The notes beneath the pieces were generated by a model. It did not search any database. It saw only the letters and a list, made by a program, of their open reading frames with translations, and was not told the DNA's origin. A program made the translations under genes and the position numbers. A DNA stretch of 64,000 nt from Methanosarcina sp. 2.H.T.1A.6 (lineage in GTDB: Archaea; Halobacteriota; Methanosarcinia; Methanosarcinales; Methanosarcinaceae), in the NCBI RefSeq assembly GCF_000979455.1, contig NZ_JJOY01000023.1, positions 62,001 to 126,000 of the forward strand, read 5' to 3'. Shown here piece by piece: positions 36,962 through 46,819 of the stretch (positions are counted from its first letter, which is position 1; every line of letters starts with the position of its first letter).

Positions 36962-38716
36962 ATGGCAGGAACAATTGCAATCAAGAATGGATACGTCTTT
37001 GACCCCCTCAACGAAATAAAAGGGGAGAGAATGGATGTCTTCGTCAGGGACGGAAAAGTCGTAAAAGAACTTTCTGCGGCCGAACTGATAAATGCAAAGG
37101 TCATTGACGCTTCAGGCATGACGGTCATGCCCGGAGGGGTTGACTCCCACTCCCACGTGGCCGGGGCAAAGGTCAATGCAGGGCGGTCGATGCGCCCCGA
37201 AGACCACTATAAGGCGACTCTCCAGAAAACTTCACTAACCCATTCGGGTTCAGGTTACACTGTCCCCTCGGTCTACAAACAGGGGTATGATTATGCAGCA
37301 ATGGGTTACACAACTGTCTTTGAAGCTGCAGTCCCTCCTATTGAAGCCCGCCACACCCATGAAGAGATGAGAGCAACTCCACTTCTTGATATGGGCGGGT
37401 ACATGGTGCTCGGAAACAACTTCTTTTTGATGCGCTACATCAGGGATGGAGACATAGAAAAGGCTGCGGCTTATGTTGCCTGGATGATGAAGACTCACAA
37501 GACCTACGGGATCAAATGCGTCAACCCTGCCGGAGTTGAGAACTGGGGTTGGGGTAAAAACGTAAGTTCGCTTGATGAGGCTAACATCCATTTCGAAATT
37601 ACCCCCAGGGAGGTCATAAAAGGGCTTACCGAGATCAACGAACGCCTTGGAATGCCAATGCCTGTCCACCTGCATGCCAACAACCTGGGACACCCCGGCT
37701 GTTATGCAGTTACCAAAGATTCCCTGAAAATTCCTGATGGAGTAAAGACCAGACAGAACATGGACGTTGAATGGGCTGAAACCAAAATGGATCCTTCAAG
37801 GGACCGTTCCGTATACCTCACCCACCTGATGTTCAACAGTTTTGCAGGCACCACCTGGGCAGATTGTGAATCCGGTGTTAAAGACATTGCTAACTACATC
37901 AACAACAAAGATCACGTGGTAATCGACAGTGGGTGCACGCCCTTCGGAGAAGCCACTGTTATGACCGGAGACGGGCCTGCTATTCATGACCTTTACACGC
38001 TTACAGGAAACAAGTGGTCGAATACCGACGTTGAGATGGAATGCGGCTCAGGTGTCATTCCCTTTACTTACCTAAAGTCCAACCCGGTGCACAGTCTGCA
38101 GTGGGCAATGGGACTTGAATGTCTCCTGCTTATCAACGACCCCTGGAAGACCATCATGACTACAGACAGTCCCAATGGTGGGCCGTTTACGAAATATCCT
38201 GAGGTCATGACCTGGCTCATGTCCGAGGCTTTCCGGAAACAGACTTTCAGTGAATGCCACAAGTGGGCAAATGACAGGAGCGCACTCGGAGGCGTAAATC
38301 GGGAACTTTCCCTCTATGACCTTGCGATACTGACCAGAGCTAACCCTGCTAAGACAATTGGCATGGCTCACAGGAAAGGTTCTCTTGGCGTGGGGGCAGA
38401 CGGGGATGTTACAGTCTATAACATAAACCCGCAGCAGCTTGACCCGAACAATTACGAGTCTCTCATCAGGACCTTCAGGAAAGCAGAATACACCGTGAAG
38501 GGCGGGGAAATTGTGGCTGTTAAAGGAGAAATCGTCTCCGTTCCCGAAAAGCGGACTTATTATTCCGAAGTGCACGTAGAAGACGAACGGGAAAAGGAGA
38601 TGTTGGCCGACGTTAAGGAGTGGTTCAGGTACTACACCATGGGCTTTGCCAACTACCCGACTCCGGAAAAGTATCTGGAAAATCCGACTCCTATAAAGGT
38701 TAACGCTGAGAGGTGA
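36962..38716 (+). CDS. fmdA: Formylmethanofuran dehydrogenase subunit A (amidohydrolase-type)
   Basis: A 584-residue amidohydrolase-superfamily subunit. It carries a dinuclear zinc site and condenses formate, made at the Mo site and passed through an internal tunnel, with methanofuran. Metal ligands are visible in VDSHSHVAGAKVNAG (about 60), then PVHLHANNLGHPG (about 235), HLMFNSF, and DSGCTPFGE/MTTDSPNGGP (Asp near residue 400). The length is normal. The next gene (fmdC) starts four bases after the stop. Confidence 0.96.
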   Translation: MAGTIAIKNGYVFDPLNEIKGERMDVFVRDGKVVKELSAAELINAKVIDASGMTVMPGGVDSHSHVAGAKVNAGRSMRPEDHYKATLQKTSLTHSGSGYTVPSVYKQGYDYAAMGYTTVFEAAVPPIEARHTHEEMRATPLLDMGGYMVLGNNFFLMRYIRDGDIEKAAAYVAWMMKTHKTYGIKCVNPAGVENWGWGKNVSSLDEANIHFEITPREVIKGLTEINERLGMPMPVHLHANNLGHPGCYAVTKDSLKIPDGVKTRQNMDVEWAETKMDPSRDRSVYLTHLMFNSFAGTTWADCESGVKDIANYINNKDHVVIDSGCTPFGEATVMTGDGPAIHDLYTLTGNKWSNTDVEMECGSGVIPFTYLKSNPVHSLQWAMGLECLLLINDPWKTIMTTDSPNGGPFTKYPEVMTWLMSEAFRKQTFSECHKWANDRSALGGVNRELSLYDLAILTRANPAKTIGMAHRKGSLGVGADGDVTVYNINPQQLDPNNYESLIRTFRKAEYTVKGGEIVAVKGEIVSVPEKRTYYSEVHVEDEREKEMLADVKEWFRYYTMGFANYPTPEKYLENPTPIKVNAER

Positions 38717-38720
38717 AGTG

Positions 38721-39530
38721 ATGTCAGAAGTAATTCTTACCCTTAAGAGAGAGATCGACATTAAACTGGAGGCAGATGTCATAACTCCTGACTCCTTTGC
38801 AGATAAAAATGCCGAAGAAATCGGAAGCCTGCCCATCTGGCAGGGGCCAAAGACCTACCCTCTTTCCGATTTTTTTGAAGTTAAAGGTAATGGAGGCAGC
38901 TCTGCAGCTGAGACTCTGATCCGCATAAAAGGCGACGTAATGAGGGTCAAAAGGATCGGAGAAGGCATGAGTGCAGGAAAAATTGAAATTGAAGGTTCTG
39001 CAGGCATGCATGTAGGGTCAGGGATGAAAGGAGGCGAGATTCTCGTGTCCGGAGATGCGGATTCCTGGGCTGGTATGGAAATGCTGGGCGGGCTCCTGCA
39101 TATCAAAGGCAATGCCGGAGACCATGTTGGCTGTGCTTACAGAGGTAAATGGCATGGCATGAAAGGCGGCCGCATAGTGATCGAAGGCTCGGCGCGGCAC
39201 CAGCTCGGAGGCGGTATGGACGGCGGAGAAATTCTGGTGGAAGGCAATGTTGAAGGCTTCTGCGGGATTCGCCAGAACGGCGGGGTCATCGTTGTTAAGG
39301 GCAGAGCTCTTCGCGGCGTTGGCGCTGAAATGGCAGCCGGTACCATAGTTATCGGGGGGTTAATCGAACGCTTCACTCCGGGTTTCGAATATACAGGTAT
39401 GGTAGACGGACTCACCCAGGGTGGGGTTGAGCTAACAGGAGAATTCAAGAAGTTCACCGGGGACTATGCGATCAGCAAGCGGGCAAAAGGAGTGCTCTAC
39501 GCGGCTGCAGATGCAAATCCGGAACTCTGA
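38721..39530 (+). CDS. fmdC: Formylmethanofuran dehydrogenase subunit C
   Basis: A 269-residue right-handed beta-helix subunit. Seen: repeated G-x-hydrophobic-x-G blades such as AGKIEIEGSAGMHVGSGMKG, GGRIVIEGSARHQLGGGMDG and GGVIVVKGRALRGVGAEMAA. This domain is also found in glutamate synthase. It scaffolds the B/D catalytic subunits next to A. AGGTG precedes the ATG at 38721; a GTG three bases upstream is possible. It is tightly placed between fmdA and fmdD. Confidence 0.95.
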   Translation: MSEVILTLKREIDIKLEADVITPDSFADKNAEEIGSLPIWQGPKTYPLSDFFEVKGNGGSSAAETLIRIKGDVMRVKRIGEGMSAGKIEIEGSAGMHVGSGMKGGEILVSGDADSWAGMEMLGGLLHIKGNAGDHVGCAYRGKWHGMKGGRIVIEGSARHQLGGGMDGGEILVEGNVEGFCGIRQNGGVIVVKGRALRGVGAEMAAGTIVIGGLIERFTPGFEYTGMVDGLTQGGVELTGEFKKFTGDYAISKRAKGVLYAAADANPEL

Positions 39531-39540
39531 GGTGAGAAAC

Positions 39541-39930
39541 ATGGAAGTATTACTCATTACCGGAAGTACGATTGATGAAGGCAGGCTTGCCAAAGGCGGG
39601 GACAAGTTCACGGACGATTACACCATGGAATGCGCATCCTGCTGGCTTTCCCCTGTGGATTTCGTGTCACTCTGCTCCCCTGAAAAAGTGAAGGTTACAA
39701 GCCGGAACGGAAAGCATTCTGTCGTGGTCTATACGAAATGTACGGATTCAGTTTGTCCGGGGCATGTATTCATGCCAAGGGCTATCTGGTCCAATGTTAT
39801 CATCGATCCGGACACCCTTTCTACAGGCTCTCCCCTCTACAAAGGTGCCCCCGTGCAGGTTGAGCCCACGGAAGAAGAGGTCCTGAGCGCTGAAGATGTA
39901 GTGCTGAAAGTTTATGTCGGAGGGCAGTGA
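39541..39930 (+). CDS. fmdD: Formylmethanofuran dehydrogenase subunit D
   Basis: A 129-residue molybdopterin-dinucleotide-binding subunit, equivalent to the C-terminal domain of formate dehydrogenase catalytic chains. It begins MEVLLITGSTIDEGRLAKGG and has ECASCWLSPVDFVSLCSPEKV and CPGHVFMPRAIWSNVI. GAGGTG precedes the ATG at 39541; the upstream in-frame extension overlaps fmdC and is unlikely. With fmdB it completes the Mo-bisMGD site. Confidence 0.95.
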   Translation: MEVLLITGSTIDEGRLAKGGDKFTDDYTMECASCWLSPVDFVSLCSPEKVKVTSRNGKHSVVVYTKCTDSVCPGHVFMPRAIWSNVIIDPDTLSTGSPLYKGAPVQVEPTEEEVLSAEDVVLKVYVGGQ

Positions 39931-39932
39931 GT

Positions 39933-41234
39933 ATGATTTACAAAAACATAGTCTGTCCGGTCTGCGGGGCGGCTTGTGATGATATCCAGGTCGAGTTCGG
40001 AGACGGAAAGATTGAAGCTAAAAATGCATGTAAGATGGGAAACGCCAAGTTCAAGGAAGTTGTAAGTTCCCACAGGCTCAGGCAGCCCCTTATAAAGGGC
40101 GAAGGAAAACTGACCCCCGCAGCCTGGGACGAAGCCCTTGAAAAAGCTGCTGATATCCTTGTTTCGGCAAAGCGCCCCTTGCTTTTCATGGGCAGTGAAA
40201 CCTCCTGTGAAGCGCATGAAGTCGGGCTCAAGATAGGGGAATACCTGGGTGCGATTGTTGACTCCAATGCAACAATCTGCCACGGACCAACAGCCATGGG
40301 AATCCAGGAATCCGGAAAAGTCGGAGCAACGGAAGGGCAGAAGAAAAACAGGGGCGACCTTATCATCTACTGGGGAACAAATCCTCTCGAGTCCATGCCG
40401 CGGCAGATGTCCAGATATGGGGTTTTCCCGAGAGGTTACTGGACCAAACGCGGGCGTTTCGACAGGACAGTCATCACCATCGACCCGAGAAAAACTCCCA
40501 CTGCAGAGGCTTCAGACCTGCACATTCAGCTCAAACCTAACTCTGATTATGAACTGGCCAGTGCCCTCCTTACCATGCTCCACGGAAAAACTCCTCACCC
40601 GTCAGTTGAAGAGGTTACAGGTATCCCTATCTCAGTGATGGAAGAGATGCTAGATATGATGAAGAACTGTAACTTCGGAGCCATCTCAGTGGGGCTCGGG
40701 CTTTCTTCTTCAATTGGAAAGCACAGGAATGCCGAAATTGCCATGAACCTGGTAAAGGAACTGAACAATTACGCCAAGTTCACCCTGGGCGCACTCCGCG
40801 GCCACTGCAACGTGGCAGGCTTTAACCAGGTCGCCTCTTACATGTACGGATACCCCTTCGGGCTTGACTTCACACGCGGATACCCGCGCTACAACCCCGG
40901 GGAATTTACAACCGTGGATGTGCTGCGGGAAAAGGATGTGGATGCAGCTTTTGTGATGTGCGCCGATCTTGTCTGCCACATCCCTGCGGACTGTGCTTCC
41001 TATCTTGCCGAAATCCCTATGGTCTGCCTGGACATTGCTCCCTGCCCGAGTACAGCTGCTTCGGATGTTGTACTCCCCGGAGTCCTTGATGCCATGGAAT
41101 GTGACGGAACCTTCTACAGGCTAGATGATGTGCCCGTGCACTTCGAACCTTTCACAACCTCGCCCTTCGAATTTACGAAGAGCAACGAAGATACCTTAAA
41201 ACAGCTCTTTGCTAAGATCAAAGCAAGGAAGTAA
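39933..41234 (+). CDS. fmdB: Formylmethanofuran dehydrogenase subunit B (catalytic, Mo-bisMGD)
   Basis: A 433-residue catalytic subunit that reduces CO2 to formate. An N-terminal [4Fe-4S] site is seen (CPVCGAACDD, with a later Cys33). The metal ligand is Cys116 in SNATICHGPTAMG, the position of the W ligand in FwdB of known structure; no selenocysteine codon is needed. I place the start at the ATG at 39933, eight bases from GGAGGG, rather than the GTG at 39927. The operon order E-F-A-C-D-B suggests the Mo isoenzyme; metal choice in the cell can still vary with supply. A terminator follows at 41292. Confidence 0.95.
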   Translation: MIYKNIVCPVCGAACDDIQVEFGDGKIEAKNACKMGNAKFKEVVSSHRLRQPLIKGEGKLTPAAWDEALEKAADILVSAKRPLLFMGSETSCEAHEVGLKIGEYLGAIVDSNATICHGPTAMGIQESGKVGATEGQKKNRGDLIIYWGTNPLESMPRQMSRYGVFPRGYWTKRGRFDRTVITIDPRKTPTAEASDLHIQLKPNSDYELASALLTMLHGKTPHPSVEEVTGIPISVMEEMLDMMKNCNFGAISVGLGLSSSIGKHRNAEIAMNLVKELNNYAKFTLGALRGHCNVAGFNQVASYMYGYPFGLDFTRGYPRYNPGEFTTVDVLREKDVDAAFVMCADLVCHIPADCASYLAEIPMVCLDIAPCPSTAASDVVLPGVLDAMECDGTFYRLDDVPVHFEPFTTSPFEFTKSNEDTLKQLFAKIKARK

Positions 41235-41291
41235 GTTAAGTCTGTTTTCACGGATTCTCAGTTAAAGGATAGTGCAAAACAAACAGATGAC

Positions 41292-41325
41292 GTGAGAGTG
41301 ATATAAAGCTCTCACCTTTTTTATC
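41292..41325 (+). terminator. Terminator of the fmd operon
   Basis: GTGAGAG (41292-41298) pairs with CTCTCAC (41309-41315) around a 10-base loop, followed by CTTTTTTATC. It is 58 bases after the fmdB stop. Confidence 0.8.
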
Positions 41326-41494
41326 TTTTCAGTTTCCTGTGAACACAATTTTTCCTGCAATATCATGTGGCTATCATAACTGCGAACGTAGTTGAAGTTT
41401 AAGGAATTCTTTAATATGTGTGCGTCCATTTATGGCTTGTTAGAATTGGCTGAATCGCCAGTTAACAAAGCATTGAACGAGGAGTATGTGAAAA

Positions 41495-42247
41495 ATGTCA
41501 CAGGAAAATAAAAACGATAAATCTTATTACGTTATCATTGCGCTATCAGTTGTTTTGGTGCTGATGTCAGCAACGATATACGCCATTTCACAGAGTGGGT
41601 CCGAAAAGGATACGGAAAATACTATTTCCATGAGCGGGTATTCTGAACAGAAAGTTGTCCCTGACACAGCAACATTGAGCATAGGTGTTGTAGTTCAGTC
41701 TGCAACTGCAAAGGAAGCATCCGATGAAAATGCAGCCCTTATGAGCGCTGTAATAGCAGAACTCAAAGCAATGGGATTGCAGGACAAGGAAATACAGACA
41801 TCCTATGTTTCCGTGTACCCGGTATACAACTATGATACGGCACAAACAATCACAGGTTACTCTGCATCCAACAGTGTGCAGATCACAACCACGAAGCTCG
41901 ACAACCTGAGTGAGATCATTGACAGGTCCACAGCTGCCGGAGCGAATGATATTGGACGCATTTCCTTCTCAGTATCTGGTGACATGCAAAAGCAGCTTCG
42001 TGAAGACCTGATGAATGAAGCAGTAGCTGACGCATCATCAAAAGCCACTACGCTTGCTAAGAGCCTGAGGGTTGAGATTACTGGCGTGCAGACTTCATCT
42101 GTAAGTGAAAACAGCGGTTCCAGAGTATATTACGAATACGATATGGTAACAGACGCAACAAAGAGCGCAGGGGCAGCTTCCACTCCTATTCAGCCAGGAG
42201 AGTCTACTGTTTCAATGTCAGTACAGGTCACATACTACATTGAATAA
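41495..42247 (+). CDS. SIMPL domain (DUF541) protein, membrane-anchored
   Basis: A 250-residue protein with an N-terminal signal anchor (YYVIIALSVVLVLMSATIYA, about 11-30) and one SIMPL domain (about 45-248): ISMSGYSEQKVVPDTATLSI at its start and TVSMSVQVTYYIE at its end. SIMPL proteins are oxidative-stress or envelope-associated proteins with no known catalytic activity. The gene is single and has its own upstream gap. A GAGGAG-like sequence (ACGAGGAGT) precedes the ATG by 11 bases. Confidence 0.92.
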   Translation: MSQENKNDKSYYVIIALSVVLVLMSATIYAISQSGSEKDTENTISMSGYSEQKVVPDTATLSIGVVVQSATAKEASDENAALMSAVIAELKAMGLQDKEIQTSYVSVYPVYNYDTAQTITGYSASNSVQITTTKLDNLSEIIDRSTAAGANDIGRISFSVSGDMQKQLREDLMNEAVADASSKATTLAKSLRVEITGVQTSSVSENSGSRVYYEYDMVTDATKSAGAASTPIQPGESTVSMSVQVTYYIE

Positions 42248-42511
42248 GAAATTTGGACTAAGTAGTTTGAACACTGAAGTATACAAATGATCAGGAGTTG
42301 CAGATGACGAATGTTATTTGCAACTTCTAAGGTCAACGCGTCTTCAAGCTCATTTTTTCAGGTAGTAATGCAATTTTTAATACTAATTTTGCTTTCCACA
42401 AGATCTTTCACCAAAATTCGATATTTCAATCAAAAAGTGAAAAAATCACTGGATTTTGGAACGGAGTCAAAATCCCTACTTTTATATTTTTTAAAGAAAC
42501 TTCGTATTCTA

Positions 42512-43519
42512 TCAATAAGTTTCCTTATGAGTGGTTTTGTATAAGGTTTTCGCGATTGAATATTTTTTGCTCTCCAGGGTCACACTATAGTACGGAATTA
42601 GCTCAGGAGAAAAGCCCATAATAAAATCCACAAATGTAGGAATATTTGCTGCCATTACGTTCATGTATTTGAAGTCTCGGGACTTCAGGTCGAGAAATTC
42701 ATTATAATACAGAAGAGCAATGGGACCCAAACGATCAAAATCAGGGTTCAGGGCTGAGGTCCAGATTATAGCGCATTTCTTTCCGTACAGATTTAAGTGA
42801 GCTGCAACAGCTTCACCCTCGGGTGTTTCTGAGACAAACATGTATCCAATGTTTTTTTCCTGAATCAACTTAAATACTCTTTCAAAGAACCCTCTGGACA
42901 AGGGAGGCTCTAAATTCTGCTTTTTATAGGCCAGTGAAAGCAGACGGTAATAAGTTTCAGGGTCATTCAATGCCCTGGTTTTAAGTCCTGCCTCAGTTGC
43001 GGTTTTAAGTTCCATCTGTCTTTCCCTTGAAAGGTTGCTGTCTATGTTTTCTTTCAGATCCAGATAATGTGTATAATGCACGGCGGAATCCCATCCATTC
43101 CACGTAAACGGTCTTATATCCTCAAAGCCTGGAGCGAACGTAAGATGAATGCTGTCAAATCCCTGCTTGCATAGAAATTCCCTGAGGGGATTGAGGATAT
43201 CATGAGTTTCCTGTATACGTTTACTTGCTTTAGAGCTGGCACTCTCTTTTATAAGAGGCCCACTGTAGCTGGTCATTCTACAGGTTGAAGTTGCCACTTT
43301 CAATATTCCCCTTATATTTTTTACAAAAAGGGGGCATCCTCCTACAAGCTCACCGTTTTTGAAACAGCCGTAGATTTTTAGATCTATTGACAGGGCATCC
43401 CTGCAAATTTCAAGCCATTCACTGGTATGAAAGAGTATACCGGGTTGAGCTTTTTCGACAAGCAAATTCCATTCTTTGTATTCGGATGACAATAATTCTC
43501 TAACTTCAATTCCGTCCAA
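42512..43519 (-). CDS. GNAT/FemAB-like acyltransferase
   Basis: A 335-residue protein with the duplicated GNAT fold of the FemAB / BioF2-like family (PF13480 type). Seen: NLLVEKAQPGILFHTSEWLE (about 18-37), LVGGCPLFVKNIRGI, and in the C-terminal half YMFVSETPEGEAVAAHLNLY and WTSALNPDFDRLGPIALLYY. Bacterial relatives transfer amino acids from aminoacyl-tRNA to cell-wall precursors or acylate polysaccharides. Archaea have no murein, so surface glycan or lipid acylation is a possible role (inference). The gene lies 163 bases from the methyltransferase on the same strand and may share a transcript. Confidence 0.82.
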   Translation of the reverse strand: MDGIEVRELLSSEYKEWNLLVEKAQPGILFHTSEWLEICRDALSIDLKIYGCFKNGELVGGCPLFVKNIRGILKVATSTCRMTSYSGPLIKESASSKASKRIQETHDILNPLREFLCKQGFDSIHLTFAPGFEDIRPFTWNGWDSAVHYTHYLDLKENIDSNLSRERQMELKTATEAGLKTRALNDPETYYRLLSLAYKKQNLEPPLSRGFFERVFKLIQEKNIGYMFVSETPEGEAVAAHLNLYGKKCAIIWTSALNPDFDRLGPIALLYYNEFLDLKSRDFKYMNVMAANIPTFVDFIMGFSPELIPYYSVTLESKKYSIAKTLYKTTHKETY

Positions 43520-43682
43520 TTTTAAGCCTCGTGCAAACAGATAATTATTTTTATCTGTGATGAATGACTCAGTTCCGATATCTGGTGGTAAAGTGAATGT
43601 TACTCGTCAACAAAAAATAAAATGAATTTTTACGTTTATCTGCCGAAAGCAGGTTTGATTCAATCTCCATCTGAACAGCCGT

Positions 43683-44459
43683 TTAACTCCTAAATATTAT
43701 TGCATGATATTTGTATTCATAATACATTGATTGTACACAAATCATTTCAAAACCATTTTTATTTGCAATTTTTTTAATTTTATTGGGATAATGGGAATAC
43801 CCCAAAATGTCTCTCGGACGTTTTTTCAAGCTTGATGATATTGAATTTTTTACCCCACAAACCACTTTGCTTAATATTTTCCTACAGCTTTTATCCTGTG
43901 AAAACAGCCCTATTTTCCACAATGGGTATAAGCGAGGGTCCAGCATGTCAAACAATACTATTTTTCCGTCTTTATTAATATATTTTGATGCATTGAAAAT
44001 AAAATCATCAATTTCTTGATATGTCAGGTACTGCAATACTCCAGCTGCATTTATTCGGTCAAAGGAAGAGTCCAGCTTGTCCCAGACAGTTTTGTCGTCA
44101 GCCAGAATTAAAGTTGTATTTTCACAATTCCTTTCCTTTATTTTTTTGCTTGCTTCCTCAAGCATGGACGGGGAAAAGTCAACTCCTATCGTCTTTTCAT
44201 ATTCTGGCGCATAGTAAACCAGGAGTTCTCCAGCTCCGCACCCAAAATCAAGAAGGGTTTTTCCACCATCCAGATGGAATAATTTTTCCCTTGCCTCCAT
44301 AGCAAGAAATTCTTCAGCTGAAGATCTGTGACCCCCACTTCTCTTATCTGCAAAAAACTCTTCCCATACGTTTTTTGGTTTCAATATCTTTTTTTCATAT
44401 TCCACAGACCTGTTTTTTTCATAAATCTCAGACCCTTTTTTTTCATGTCCCACCGCCAT
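43683..44459 (-). CDS. Class I SAM-dependent methyltransferase
   Basis: A 258-residue enzyme with motif I TLLDFGCGAGELLVYYAPEY (about 68-87), TIGVDFSPSMLEEASKK and DRINAAGVLQYLTYQEIDDF. The N-terminal 60 residues are highly charged. It is unlike the two methyltransferases in the ABC operon. Next to the GNAT-like gene, it may belong to a small surface-molecule modification unit. The coding region is AT-rich compared with the operons nearby, which may reflect recent acquisition. Confidence 0.85.
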   Translation of the reverse strand: MAVGHEKKGSEIYEKNRSVEYEKKILKPKNVWEEFFADKRSGGHRSSAEEFLAMEAREKLFHLDGGKTLLDFGCGAGELLVYYAPEYEKTIGVDFSPSMLEEASKKIKERNCENTTLILADDKTVWDKLDSSFDRINAAGVLQYLTYQEIDDFIFNASKYINKDGKIVLFDMLDPRLYPLWKIGLFSQDKSCRKILSKVVCGVKNSISSSLKKRPRDILGYSHYPNKIKKIANKNGFEMICVQSMYYEYKYHAIIFRS

Positions 44460-44998
44460 ATTTTCTTTATACCCCCAAATATTGCTTTTTTACCTCTCCC
44501 CATGCACTCTAAAATTGCTACACTATCAGTTCTCTTAGTTATTCCCCAAAATCACTCTAAACTGTAAATATATACTAAATAATTCTATTTTCATGCCTAT
44601 ATATAAGTTTCTCTGGCGGTTGAAGCTTCTTCAAATTTGTTTTTTAATATTCATTGCTTCCCGGTTCTATCTTTCTTTCCGTTCATGAATATGAATCTCT
44701 TCCCAATTTATTCTTAATTTAAATCCATATGATCTCAAAAAAATTATGTAGTCTTTGAGTCATAGTTTCTCGGTTTAAGCGAGTAAGTATATAATTAAAA
44801 AATTTAAAAAGTGTTTTATACTCTACCACTATCTCATTTAAGGAAATTGTGCAGTTGAGTTCTGAAGTCAGTAGTATAGAACACTAAGATTTCTAAATAT
44901 GCCATTTTTCACAAACTTGCAAGTACTTGATTTTGAGATTAATTTAAAGCAATAGTAAGAGTTAGAGCCCTGAATTAACTAATAAAGGTCTGATTTAA
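44460..44998. other. AT-rich intergenic region
   Basis: About 540 bases of AT-rich DNA with TATA-like runs (for example CTATATATAAG near 44599). It separates the minus-strand methyltransferase from a plus-strand secreted protein. I see no gene or structured element. Confidence 0.5.
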
Positions 44999-45988
44999 AT
45001 GTTCAAAAAAAGCAATATCGTCAAATGGCTGATGCTTACATTATTTATTTATATTTTATTATCCGGTTCTGCAAGTGCAGATGATAGTGAACTGAATGAT
45101 TCCGAATCTAATGAAATCTCTGATTCTATTACGGAATTCGCAAACGATCTCTCGTTCATAGCCTACAGGGGAACCATACCGGAAACAATTGATCGGGAAT
45201 GGGAAAATTCAATTGCAGATTGCTGGCTAAATCTTAACAAAATAGGGCCTTCCTATTCCGAATTTGACAAGTCTATTAAAAGCGTTGCTGCCAGTGATGT
45301 AATAATTATTGAACTGGGTTCTGCCTATAAAGGAGAAGTAGATAACTCCAGAATTGACGCTATGTATCAGAAAATAGAGAATTACTGCGAAGAGCAGGAA
45401 GGAATAAGTGATATTCCTGTGGTTTTTATGTGGGCACAGGACGAGGAAGATCTTCCGTTACCGGACTATGGGCCTCAGGTTTTCGAGGAAGTTAAAAATG
45501 AGCCCGGATTCATAGCTACTCGGGGAATTATGCCTGTTATTACAGATCCCAGTGAAAAAGTTGAATGGACAGAGACAGCAGGGAAGTGTATTCACAGCTT
45601 CAGTGGTGATCTTCGGCCCTACATGAAATCATCTGGTGGACAATTGACTGGTTTTGGCCATAATTATAGGGGATATATTTTTGTATGTTTTGATCCCGAA
45701 TCTATAGAAAGTGTTAATGATTCTATAATTGATGAAATATATCTAATAATTGAGGAACATTCTGAACAAAAAGGTGTAAATGATGTACCGGTAGTTTTTG
45801 AGTGGAGAGGAGAGTCAATTGAAGATATAGCAGTAGTTGATGGACCATATCCTGATGAAGCTGATGATTCCAATTTATCAGGTAATGAAGAAGAGATCAC
45901 TGGTAATGAGACAACCAATCAAATGCCTGGTTTCACTTTTATAATGTTAGTTCTGTGCTTATTGTTCTTAGTTAAATCAAGAAAATAA
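44999..45988 (+). CDS. Secreted protein with duplicated domain and PGF-type C-terminus
   Basis: A 329-residue exported protein. After a signal peptide (WLMLTLFIYILLSGSASA, cleaved near ASA-D) there are two copies of a domain of roughly 95 residues: FIAYRGTIPETIDREWENSI...DIPVVFMW (about 53-145) and FIATRGIMPVITDPSEKVEW...DVPVVFEW (about 175-270). Both end with the same (I/V)PVVFxW strand. The C-terminal end MPGFTFIMLVLCLLFLVKSR looks like a PGF-CTERM tail, recognised by archaeosortase for cell-surface lipid anchoring. The domain function is unknown. Confidence 0.8.
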   Translation: MFKKSNIVKWLMLTLFIYILLSGSASADDSELNDSESNEISDSITEFANDLSFIAYRGTIPETIDREWENSIADCWLNLNKIGPSYSEFDKSIKSVAASDVIIIELGSAYKGEVDNSRIDAMYQKIENYCEEQEGISDIPVVFMWAQDEEDLPLPDYGPQVFEEVKNEPGFIATRGIMPVITDPSEKVEWTETAGKCIHSFSGDLRPYMKSSGGQLTGFGHNYRGYIFVCFDPESIESVNDSIIDEIYLIIEEHSEQKGVNDVPVVFEWRGESIEDIAVVDGPYPDEADDSNLSGNEEEITGNETTNQMPGFTFIMLVLCLLFLVKSRK

Positions 45989-46079
45989 AGCTTGCATCTT
46001 AAGCAGGTTCCTCAAAAACGACTTTTTTAAGAGTTATTGTCCTGGCGCTGATCAAATCTCACAGCCGGAGTTATAAATT

Positions 46080-46694
46080 ATGATAAGTGAAAGTACAAAG
46101 AACTTGCATATCGCAATATTTGCTTCCCACAAAGGAACCAATATGCAAGCGATCATTGATGCTTGCAGAAGAGGGGATTTGAACGGGGAAGTATGTGCTG
46201 TTATAAGCAATAACTCAGATTCGCAGGCATTGGAGAAAGCGAGAATTGCAGGAGTTCCTGAATATCATCTAAGTAATAAAACACATCCAGAAGACGATGA
46301 ATTAGATGAAGCAATATGTACAGTACTGGCTGAAAGCGGTGCAGACATAATCGCGCTTGCAGGGTACATGAAAAAGCTGGGCCCTAAGGTTTTGAAACAG
46401 TACAAAGGACGTATACTCAACATTCACCCTTCACTCTTGCCCAAATACGGCGGCAAAGGAATGTATGGAGCTTACGTACACAGAGCGGTTATTGATGCCG
46501 GAGAGAATATAACAGGAGTTACAATTCATCTGGTAGAAGAGGAATATGATACAGGAAAGATAATTCGGCAATGTGAAATTGAGGTTCTGGAAGGTGATAC
46601 GATAGATTCCCTGTCAAAAAGGGTACTTGAAAGAGAAAACGCCTTCTATGTGGAGACCTTGAAACTGATAAGTGAAGGTGTAATCAAATTGTAA
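46080..46694 (+). CDS. purN: Phosphoribosylglycinamide formyltransferase (GART)
   Basis: A 204-residue PurN that formylates GAR in purine synthesis with a formyl-folate or formyl-pterin donor. The catalytic triad is visible: Asn114 and His116 in ILNIHPSLLPKYGG, and Asp157 in EEEYDTGKI. The N-terminal ASHKGTNMQAII region is the phosphate-binding loop. The length is normal. GGAG is found about ten bases before the ATG. Methanogens often use formate-dependent PurT/PurP routes, so a folate-type enzyme here implies a C1-pterin donor; which one is not settled. Confidence 0.93.
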   Translation: MISESTKNLHIAIFASHKGTNMQAIIDACRRGDLNGEVCAVISNNSDSQALEKARIAGVPEYHLSNKTHPEDDELDEAICTVLAESGADIIALAGYMKKLGPKVLKQYKGRILNIHPSLLPKYGGKGMYGAYVHRAVIDAGENITGVTIHLVEEEYDTGKIIRQCEIEVLEGDTIDSLSKRVLERENAFYVETLKLISEGVIKL

Positions 46695-46819
46695 TGGCAG
46701 AGATGGCAATGATAAGTGATTAATTTAGTCATTGTTTCTGTGTATTGATTGTCAAGTGCTCGTAATGTAATACTGGATCAATGGCTATTACTCCATAGGT
46801 ATCGCTCTTCCTGTGTCTT

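Noticed and set aside
39466-39540. Longer N-terminus for fmdD
   Set aside because: It would overlap fmdC by 65 bases and lies upstream of the conserved MEVLLITGS start and its own GAGGTG site.
42311-42544. 77-codon frame after the SIMPL gene
   Set aside because: Overlaps the end of the minus-strand GNAT-like gene and has no supporting signal.
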